From: JAEUSI01 sp036782915
GTDB lineage: Bacteria > Bacteroidota > Ignavibacteria > Tepidaquicellales > Tepidaquicellaceae
Assembly (NCBI GenBank): GCA_036782915.1
Contig: DAIPYE010000166.1
Location: forward strand, 1-6,993
Direction of reading: 5' to 3'
DNA length: 6,993 nucleotides
Shown: positions 1 through 5,717 of the stretch, piece by piece
How positions within the stretch are numbered: the stretch's first letter is position 1
Layout of the letters: every line of letters begins with the position of its first letter
Made by a program: the position numbers and the translations under genes
The notes under the pieces: generated by a model
What the model was told of the DNA's origin: nothing
Seen by the model: only the letters and a program-made list of their open reading frames with translations
Databases searched by the model: none

Positions 1-777
1 AAGAGTTTTAATTTCCATTCCGAGATTATTATAAATTATAAGTTTTACGTCTTGCATCTCGCGTCTTGCGTCTTGCGTTATCGAGTAATTGATAATTGTC
101 GAAGGGTTGAACGGATTCGGATAATTTTGGGAAAGAGAAAAGTATTCAGGAACTGAAGATTTTACTTGTATAATGTCTGTCATTATCGTATCTCCGTAAA
201 CAACACCATTTATTATACAGCCTATTAGATTTGTAAAACTTGCACAAGGAGGCGGCTCTCCGCTGCATGAATATATCACACCGAAATTTTTTGCATAATT
301 AATATTTTCAACAAATAGTCCATCATGAAAAAAACTTTTTGTTTCAGAAATTATTCCGAAGATATTTACATCACCTATAGAAACGCATCTTCTTAAATTA
401 ATATTCTGATATAAGCAATTTATCTGATTTCCGGGTGAAGAAGCAAGACTATCGATTATTTTATCATTCATATATGATCCGCATCCGTTTCCGGGTGAAT
501 AAGCAAGTAAGTTACCTTTCATTGAATCAACCCTTAGGTAACTAATTGATCCATATTTATAAAATTCAAAATATTTTATCCCGTTTATTAAAGAATCTTT
601 TATGATGTATTCTTTACGAAATGTCGGGGGATAAGGAAATGGGTAATATGTAGTTTTGTAATACCATGTATTTCCTACATTTAACGGGAAATATTTTGGT
701 GAGATCGTGTCCTGAGAGAAAACAAAGCTGTTTATTCCAAAAAGAAAAGTAATTATTATTAAGTAGACGATTTTCAT
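1..777 (-). CDS. Exported hypothetical protein with T9SS C-terminal sorting domain (3' end outside window)
   Basis: I translated 259 open codons from the ATG at 777-775 down to the window edge without a stop. Residues 1-21 are a signal peptide (MKIVYLIIITFLFGINSFVFS, then Q), so the product is exported. Residues 29-40 read YFPLNVGNTWYY, an opening common in secreted proteins of unknown function in this group. The mature part has six cysteines (about 99, 121, 131, 171, 178, 187), compatible with disulfides. At 219-227 comes YPNPFNPST, the start of a T9SS type A sorting domain. It continues through an odd hinge (TQDARREMQD, 234-243) into VKLIIYNNLGMEIKTL, where the window ends; about 40-50 residues of the domain should be missing. 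Known for the family: this domain directs passage across the outer membrane and is often cleaved, with surface attachment. The function of the mature domain is not recognised. The start lies 54 bases after the upstream same-strand gene and is preceded by an A/G-rich stretch, so the two may be co-transcribed. Confidence 0.85.
   Translation of the reverse strand, partial: MKIVYLIIITFLFGINSFVFSQDTISPKYFPLNVGNTWYYKTTYYPFPYPPTFRKEYIIKDSLINGIKYFEFYKYGSISYLRVDSMKGNLLAYSPGNGCGSYMNDKIIDSLASSPGNQINCLYQNINLRRCVSIGDVNIFGIISETKSFFHDGLFVENINYAKNFGVIYSCSGEPPPCASFTNLIGCIINGVVYGDTIMTDIIQVKSSVPEYFSLSQNYPNPFNPSTIINYSITQDARREMQDVKLIIYNNLGMEIKTL
49..78 (-). repeat. Tandem heptanucleotide array (ACGCAAG x4) inside the sorting-domain hinge
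   Basis: On the minus strand, 78 to 51 reads ACGCAAG, ACGCAAG, ACGCGAG, ATGCAAG: four 7-base units with two substitutions. A fifth, poorer unit (ACGTAAA, 5 of 7) follows at 50-44. It encodes TQDARREMQD between the first and second strands of the T9SS domain, where related domains usually have a short PKSS-like turn. Because 7 is coprime to 3, the pure repeat gives the same cyclic heptapeptide (ARRKTQD) in every frame of this strand and contains no stop. Confidence 0.8.
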
Positions 778-831
778 ATTTATTTTCTTTTCATTAGAAA
801 CTTTAAAATTGAATTTTTGAAACTTATATAA

Positions 832-2251
832 TTATTTAATTAAGAGCATTCTCTTTGTCTCTGTAAAATTACCGGCTTCAATTTGGTTCGGCGAGCTCAC
901 CACGAGCTTATAAAAATATACACCGTTCGGCAATCCTTCACCATTAAATTCCACTTCATAGCTTCCGGTGTTTTGTTTTTCATTTACTAAAGTCGCAACC
1001 TCTTTTCCTAGTGCATTATATATTTTCAGCGATACATCATTTTTAATTGCCAACTGATAATTGATAATTGTCGATGGNNNNNNNNNNNNNNNNNNNNNNN
1101 NNNNNNNNNNNNNNNNNNNNNNNNNNNNNNNNNNNNNNNNNNNNNNNNNNNNNNNNNNNNNNNNNNNNNNNNNNNNNATTGAAAGATCCGGGATGGTTTA
1201 TAAAAGTTAAATAAAGTGAATCTGAGAACCTGGTAATCGTACTGAAAACACTAAAAAAATAATACATATTATCTAAGACTATACCCATCAATGAACCTTT
1301 ACCTGAAAGATGCTTCCCTGGAACATTTTTAGTTATGACTTCTTTAAAATTCTGACCGTTTAGATTAAAGCCAAGTATATGAGTTGAATTTAAAGTGTCA
1401 TAAGAATAAGATAAAAACTCTAAGCCTGTATATGACAATGAAAGATTATTCTGCGGGTTTGGCTGAAAAATTTCATAAACATTATCCCAGACAATCGGTG
1501 AATTATTATAATTTTCATAAAATAATCTTTGATTAAGTCTGGAAACATTTGCTGAATATTTTCGAAGAAAGACAACTCCAAATTGAGCTCCTGATGAACC
1601 TTTGCAAATCATAGGAGTTGCATCTTCATATGTTCCGTCAGTAACAAGGGTGTCATTACTCCAGATACCGGAAGTAGTTTTATATTTTTTAAATCTTATG
1701 GAATTATTTCTTTTGTATACTAAAAATGTGTAATTATATTGTTCAGGTTCTAAATTATTATTTACAACGTATGGATTTGTTTCATCAAATGACGAGGAAT
1801 CCACGAGTACAGGAGCAGACCACGATACACCTGAAATTAACTTTGAATAATACAAATCCCAGTTACCTCTGACATTAGATTGCCAAACGATCATCCCTTT
1901 ATATATTGTTGGGTTTATATTCAGAGCATTTACTGTATTTGTTATTACAATTTCACTGTCATAATCTGTATAACCTGCTTTCCTGACAACAATATCAGAT
2001 GAATTTCCGTTGTGACGTTCATAAGCTAACCAGGAAAAATTGCTATTTGTACTTTCACCATTAAAAACCGGATTTTTATAATCATAAATTGAGGATGATA
2101 CGACAGTTTTTACGGAATCAAAGAATTGTAATTGAGCAATTGAGCTTTTAATGAATATCAAAAAACAAAGAATTATAAGAAATTGTTTTAATATATTTTT
2201 TATAATCGAAAATTTTGAGTTTTGAAACTTAAAATTGTAAATTCTTTTCAT
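832..2251 (-). CDS. Exported propeller-like repeat protein with T9SS sorting domain, interrupted by an assembly gap
   Basis: The N-terminal part (358 codons, 2251 to 1178) begins with a signal peptide: a hydrophobic stretch at 20-36 and an SIA|Q cleavage site near residue 39. It then has about four related modules, each opening with NP or TP (residues 60, 114, 160, 213) and containing a 'VWQSNVRGNWDLYYSKL'-like segment. This resembles beta-propeller or TolB-like blades; no enzyme motif is seen. After 100 Ns, the last 81 residues (1077 to 835, stop 834-832) are a T9SS type A sorting domain: PSTIINYQL, VSLKIYNALGKEVATLVNE, GLPNGVYFYKL, ending ETKRMLLIK. The two parts are in different frames if the Ns are counted literally, but 100 is a placeholder. 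I therefore treat them as one gene whose missing part holds the end of the repeat domain and YPNPFN. Two genes separated inside the gap cannot be excluded. The likely role is a secreted, surface-attached protein of unknown binding function. The start is fixed by an AGGA box; no other Met precedes the cleavage site. Confidence 0.72.
890..907 (-). repeat. GC-rich, palindrome-centred insertion in the last loop of the sorting domain
   Basis: Plus-strand GGCGAGCTCACC (890-901) is built around the palindrome GAGCTC with outer GG/CC pairing. It is followed by ACGAGC, which can also pair with GCTC at 895-898. In the protein it gives VVSSPNQIE between YFYKL and AGNFTETKRM, where sibling sorting domains normally run almost directly from YKL to SAGNF. 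The excess is about 8 residues (24 bases, in frame) and is visibly richer in G+C than the surrounding gene. Confidence 0.45.
1045..1072 (-). repeat. Degenerate heptanucleotide array (RNCARTT x4) in the sorting-domain hinge
   Basis: Minus strand 1072 to 1045 reads GACAATT, ATCAATT, ATCAGTT, GGCAATT, encoding the hinge TIINYQLAI of the T9SS domain. The first two units recur at the same place in the downstream gene (100 to 87). A 17-base identity, TAATTGATAATTGTCGA on the plus strand, is shared at 86-102 and 1058-1074, read in the same frame (S-T-I-I-N-Y). Part of the identity may reflect conserved coding. Confidence 0.6.
1078..1177. other. Assembly gap (exactly 100 Ns, true length unknown)
   Basis: The run is 3 + 60 + 37 = 100 Ns, the usual placeholder for a scaffold join. 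Its left edge falls at the proline codon of the sorting-domain opening (P-S-T), right where the near-identical YPNPFN-coding segment should lie. An in-frame join of the flanking coding parts needs a length divisible by three, which 100 is not. Confidence 0.97.
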
Positions 2252-2259
2252 ATCGAATA

Positions 2260-2266
2260 TCCTTTT
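2260..2266 (-). promoter_or_regulatory. Ribosome binding site of the gapped exported-protein gene
   Basis: The minus strand reads AAAAGGA here, ending 8 bases before the ATG at 2251-2249. It supports that start even though the resulting leader is long, with about 19 polar or mixed residues before the hydrophobic core. Confidence 0.6.
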
Positions 2267-2332
2267 GATTTAATTTCCACAAATGAATCTGTAATATCAA
2301 CCCAAATTAATTCAGGATTTATCTATATTTGG

Positions 2333-2364
2333 ATTGTAATAGAAAGCGGTCATTTTTATATTTG
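2333..2364 (+). promoter_or_regulatory. Candidate Bacteroidota-type promoter of the proS operon
   Basis: TATATTTG at 2357-2364 matches the TAnnTTTG -7 box known from Bacteroidota, and ATTG at 2333-2336 lies 20 bases upstream, close to the TTTG -33 element and its usual spacing. Transcription would start near 2370, giving a leader of only about 10 bases before the proS ATG; no Shine-Dalgarno sequence is seen there. A second TATATTTG sits at 2324-2331, exactly 33 bases upstream, and would give a leader of about 40 bases. The 128-base divergent interval 2252-2379 holds no other clear feature. Confidence 0.35.
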
Positions 2365-2379
2365 TAGCTTAATTATTCT

Positions 2380-4107
2380 ATGAAACTATCACAATTTTTT
2401 ATACCGACATTAAAAGATGATCCTGTAGATGCAGTCGTATCATCACATAAACTGATGCTTCGCGCAGGAATGATAAAACAGCTTACAGCAGGTGTTTATT
2501 CCTATCTACCTTTCGGATTACTTGTAATCAGAAAAGTCGAGAACATTATCCGAGAGGAAATGAATGCGATCGGCGGAAATGAATTTCTTCTGCCTGCTCT
2601 TTCACCAAATGATCTCTGGGCTCAGACGGGAAGGCTGGAAGATTACGGCGATCTTATGTTCAGAATCAAGAACCGTGAACTTGTACTCGGACCGACACAT
2701 GAAGAAGTTTTCACTTCTATTGCAAAGCCAAGTTTGATCTCATACAAAGATCTGCCGCAGGTATGGTATCAGATTCAAACTAAATTCAGAAATGAAGACC
2801 GTCCGCGTGCCGGAGTTCTGAGAGCGCGTGAGTTTACAATGAAAGATGCTTATTCTTTTGATGCTACTTTGGAACAATTAGACAAATCCTATAATGACAT
2901 GGCAGTTGCTTACAGAAATATTTTCAGACGTTGCGGATTTTCCGAGCTGATCATTGTATCTGCTTTCAGCGGAGCGATGGGAGGAAGTGATTCGGAGGAA
3001 TTCATGATACCTTCAGATGCGGGCGAAGATAATATTGCTGTCAGTGAAGACGGAAAATATGCTTCCAATGTTGAAGTTGCCGAATCCTACAAAGAATTAG
3101 TTGCAAGAAAAGATTCAGATCTGGCTGTTGAAAAATTTCATACACCTAATATAAAGACAATCGACGAACTTGCGGATTTTGTCAAAACAAAAGATAAAAC
3201 AAGATTAGCGAAGTCAAGAGTTTTTGTCAATGCTCTGGAAAGCGGAAATGAATATATATTGGCTTTGATATGCGGAGATGATGAATTCAATGAAAAGAAA
3301 CTTGAAAAATATTTCGGAATGAATATCCGTCCTGCAAATAATGATGAACTGATGGAAATCACAGGAGCGGATGCCGGATCGATCGGACCTGTTGGTTTAA
3401 AAGGATTGAAAAATAAGAAAATTAAGATCATTGCTGACAATTTGCTGAAGGATGCAGATGAACTTATCAGCGGAGCAAACGAGAATGATCAGCACTACAG
3501 AAATATTGACATGAAAAGAGATGTTCCGGACGTTGAATATTTTGATCTGAGAATTGTAAAAGAAGGCGAAGAGACAATTGACAGAAAAAGTAAATTGAAA
3601 ATCACAAAAGCAGTTGAAGTCGGTCATATATATAAGCTCGGAACGAAATATGCGAAAGCTCTCGGCGCAACTTTTTTAGATGCTGAAGGAAAAGAAAATC
3701 CCCTGATCATGGGAAGTTACGGAATCGGAGTTCAGAGGACAGTTGCTTCATTCATTGAAGAGAGTCATGATGAGAAGGGAATTATCTGGAAAGGCGAGAT
3801 CGCGCCGTTCAAAGTGAATTTAATTTCATTGATGTCAAAAGATGAAAATGCTAAGAATGTCGCTGATGAATTTTATAAAGAATTCAAAAGTAAGAATATT
3901 GAAATACTTTTTGATGACAGAGCGGATGTAAGGCCGGGAGTGAAATTCAATGATGCTGATCTGATCGGAATTCCAGTTCAGTTGATAATCGGCGAGAAAA
4001 ATCTGAAAGATGGCAATCTGGAAATTAAGATCAGAAGTACCGGTGAAAGACTGGTTGTTAAAAAGGAAGAAGCATTGAATAAAATAATGGAATTGCTAAA
4101 AGGATAA
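2380..4107 (+). CDS. proS: Prolyl-tRNA synthetase, bacterial type with editing insertion
   Basis: Charges tRNA-Pro with proline in the cytoplasm. The 575 residues match the E. coli-type enzyme (572) along their whole length. The opening is SQFFIPTLKDDPVDA and then HKLMLRAGMI. Class II core: GPTHEE at 104-109, motif 2 with TKFRNEDRPRAGVLRAREF from about 134, GGSDSEEF at 201-208, and motif 3 GSYGIGVQRTVA at 445-456. Between roughly 225 and 405 lies the INS domain that in this family hydrolyses misformed Ala-tRNA-Pro; GADAGSIGP (329-337) and GANENDQHY (365-373) are kept. The C-terminal anticodon-binding domain starts near 475 and includes DDRADVRPGVKFNDADLIGIP. E. coli has Cys where the Ser of MGSYGIGV stands. 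The ATG at 2380 aligns with the family start but has no Shine-Dalgarno sequence. First gene of the plus-strand operon; maf follows after 2 bases. Confidence 0.97.
   Translation: MKLSQFFIPTLKDDPVDAVVSSHKLMLRAGMIKQLTAGVYSYLPFGLLVIRKVENIIREEMNAIGGNEFLLPALSPNDLWAQTGRLEDYGDLMFRIKNRELVLGPTHEEVFTSIAKPSLISYKDLPQVWYQIQTKFRNEDRPRAGVLRAREFTMKDAYSFDATLEQLDKSYNDMAVAYRNIFRRCGFSELIIVSAFSGAMGGSDSEEFMIPSDAGEDNIAVSEDGKYASNVEVAESYKELVARKDSDLAVEKFHTPNIKTIDELADFVKTKDKTRLAKSRVFVNALESGNEYILALICGDDEFNEKKLEKYFGMNIRPANNDELMEITGADAGSIGPVGLKGLKNKKIKIIADNLLKDADELISGANENDQHYRNIDMKRDVPDVEYFDLRIVKEGEETIDRKSKLKITKAVEVGHIYKLGTKYAKALGATFLDAEGKENPLIMGSYGIGVQRTVASFIEESHDEKGIIWKGEIAPFKVNLISLMSKDENAKNVADEFYKEFKSKNIEILFDDRADVRPGVKFNDADLIGIPVQLIIGEKNLKDGNLEIKIRSTGERLVVKKEEALNKIMELLKG
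4098..4104 (+). promoter_or_regulatory. Ribosome binding site that fixes the TTG start of maf
   Basis: AAAAGGA ends 5 bases before the TTG at 4110 and lies inside the last codons of proS. No ATG or GTG is available before the conserved LASKSPRR motif, so this site plus TTG is the only reasonable start. The arrangement suggests translational coupling to proS. Confidence 0.6.
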
Positions 4108-4109
4108 TA

Positions 4110-4685
4110 TTGAATAATCTAAATTCCGTTTTAAAACAAAAATATATACTTGCGTCAAAATCCCCGAGACGTTCACATTTGCTCAAACTGATCGGATTGA
4201 ATTCAGTTTCAATTGACAGCAAAGCAGATGAGCTTGAAGTAAAAGATCATGATCCCGTAAAACTTGTAAAACACAATTCACTGTTAAAATCAAGAAGTGT
4301 TGCATTACATTATAAAAAAGAAATAGTTATTGGTGCGGATACAATTGTGCTTATCGGCAAACCGAAAGATCTGAAACAGGCGAGGGAATATTTGAATATG
4401 CTGAGCGATAAAAAGCATAATGTCTACACGGGAATAAATGTTATCAATACAAAGAACGGAAAAGAGATTTTTGACTTTGAAAAGACATCTGTTTATTTCA
4501 GAAAACTTAATGACGATGAAATAAATTATTACGTAAAGAATTTCAAACCGCTGGATAAAGCCGGAGCGTACGGAATTCAGGATGATTTCGGATGTTTATT
4601 CATAAAAAAGATAGAAGGCGATTTTTACAATATTGTCGGGATGCCGCTTGTGAAACTGTTCGAAACTATCAAAAAAGTATTGTAA
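4110..4685 (+). CDS. maf: Maf family nucleoside triphosphate pyrophosphatase
   Basis: Maf proteins hydrolyse non-canonical or surplus nucleotides (dTTP/UTP and modified forms) to monophosphate and pyrophosphate, and are linked to septum control and house-cleaning. Visible motifs: LASKSPRRSHLL at 14-25 (phosphate-binding SxSPRR), GADTIV at 75-80 with the catalytic Asp77, KPKD at 84-87, HNVYTG at 103-108, DKAGAYGIQ at 149-157, and GDFYNIVGMPL at 170-180. Length (191) is typical. The TTG start is read as Met and is supported by an AGGA box. Odd points: after GADTIVLI the usual 'DGxxL' hairpin of about six residues is missing, so GKPKD follows directly; LSG before the His is LSD. The substrate class (dTTP/UTP or m7GTP type) cannot be decided by eye. 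Second gene of the operon; its stop touches the next start. Confidence 0.93.
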   Translation: MNNLNSVLKQKYILASKSPRRSHLLKLIGLNSVSIDSKADELEVKDHDPVKLVKHNSLLKSRSVALHYKKEIVIGADTIVLIGKPKDLKQAREYLNMLSDKKHNVYTGINVINTKNGKEIFDFEKTSVYFRKLNDDEINYYVKNFKPLDKAGAYGIQDDFGCLFIKKIEGDFYNIVGMPLVKLFETIKKVL

Positions 4686-5669
4686 ATGTTTTCAAAATAT
4701 AAAAAGAAAATACTGATCTCCGTAGCTTTCGGCGCGATAGTATTTCTGGCATTCAGCATTTACGCGGATTTTGACAAGCTGATGAAAACATTCAGCGAGT
4801 TCAACTGGTGGTATTTCCCCATCATACTGGCATTATCAATGGGTAATTACATAATCCGGTTTTACAAATGGGAGTACTACAGAAAAATTCTAGATATTAA
4901 ATTAGAAACGAAAACAAGCCTTCTTATTTTCATGTCAACATTTGTTATGAGCGTGACACCCGGAAAAATGGGAGAATTATTAAAATCTTATTTAGTAAGA
5001 GAAGAGAACGGAACTCCAATAAGCAAATCAGCGCCGGTAATTATTGCAGAAAGACTGACGGATTTTATTTCAATTGTTTTACTCTGCATAGCAGGAGCTT
5101 TTGTTTTTGATTACGGTAAGGGATTAGTTATAGGAGTAGGATTATTCTTTCTGGCAGGGGTAGCTGTGATTAGTTCGAGAAAGATCTCATTATCAATAGT
5201 TTCATATCTGGAAAAAATAAAACTTTTCAGCAAATTTGCCCATAAATTTCACGAAGCTTATGAAAGCATTTACAAACTGGTAAAAATAAAGCCGCTGATC
5301 ATAGCTACAATTGTAAGCGCAGTTGCCTGGTTTTGCGAATGTCTGGGACTGTATATTATTCTGAAAGTGTATTCGCAATATTCGCATATTGATGTCAGCG
5401 TTTTCAGCGCGGTATTTATATACGGCTTTTCCACGATAATTGGATCTATTGCAATGCTTCCCGGCGGGCTCGGAGTAACTGAAGCATCTTTGACAGGATT
5501 AATGGTTTTGTTAAAGATACCGAAGGATATTTCAGTAGCATCAACATTCATAATCAGAGTTGCAACTTTATGGTTTGCCGTATTGATCGGGGTAATTGCT
5601 GTTTATTTCTACCAGAAACATTCACATAAGGATATTAATGAACTTGAAATAAGTGGGGAGCAAACTTAA
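4686..5669 (+). CDS. Integral membrane protein, LPG-synthase transmembrane / flippase-like family (UPF0104)
   Basis: This 327-residue protein fits the family named after the membrane half of lysylphosphatidylglycerol synthase (also called AglD2 or UPF0104). About seven or eight membrane segments can be seen: near 9-26, 41-59, 79-92, 127-143, 147-164, 203-229, 239-259 and 288-310. Family signatures are PGKMGELLKSYLVRE at 92-106, ERLTD at 122-126, LPGGLGVTEASL at 258-269, and IIRVATLWF at 289-297. There is no soluble aminoacyl-transferase (DUF2156) domain, so it is not a complete MprF. Members lacking that domain are thought to move or modify lipid-linked substrates, but the substrate is unknown. 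The C-terminal tail (311-327) is hydrophilic. The ATG begins directly after the maf stop (TAAATG), indicating co-translation. The family is confident; the activity is not. Confidence 0.88.
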   Translation: MFSKYKKKILISVAFGAIVFLAFSIYADFDKLMKTFSEFNWWYFPIILALSMGNYIIRFYKWEYYRKILDIKLETKTSLLIFMSTFVMSVTPGKMGELLKSYLVREENGTPISKSAPVIIAERLTDFISIVLLCIAGAFVFDYGKGLVIGVGLFFLAGVAVISSRKISLSIVSYLEKIKLFSKFAHKFHEAYESIYKLVKIKPLIIATIVSAVAWFCECLGLYIILKVYSQYSHIDVSVFSAVFIYGFSTIIGSIAMLPGGLGVTEASLTGLMVLLKIPKDISVASTFIIRVATLWFAVLIGVIAVYFYQKHSHKDINELEISGEQT

Positions 5670-5717
5670 AATTCACTTGAAGTAAAATAGTATTTGGAGT
5701 AAATTAAGAAACTAATT

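Noticed and set aside
49..78. CRISPR-like or phage attachment repeat
   Set aside because: The units are 7 bases, contiguous without spacers and inside a coding frame.
793..807. Tiny upstream open frame (ATG AAA AGA AAA TAA, minus strand) before the exported gene at 777
   Set aside because: Four codons with no ribosome site; it probably only contributes the A/G-rich stretch preceding the real start.
832..1053. A separate small gene of 73 residues starting at the TTG at 1053
   Set aside because: The frame stays open upstream to the N gap and adds PSTIINYQ, so this is the end of a longer protein, not a start.
3138..3627. Two overlapping minus-strand open frames inside proS
   Set aside because: They lie wholly within a clearly recognised gene on the other strand, have no family features, and are explained by its codon use.
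5202..5551. Minus-strand open frames inside the membrane-protein gene
   Set aside because: They are antisense to a confident coding region, with no signal, motif or ribosome site supporting them.
5677..5703. Near-repeat TTGAAGTAAA / TTGGAGTAAA before the cobalamin-subunit gene
   Set aside because: Two 10-base AT-rich copies 17 bases apart are within chance, and no promoter element fits around them.
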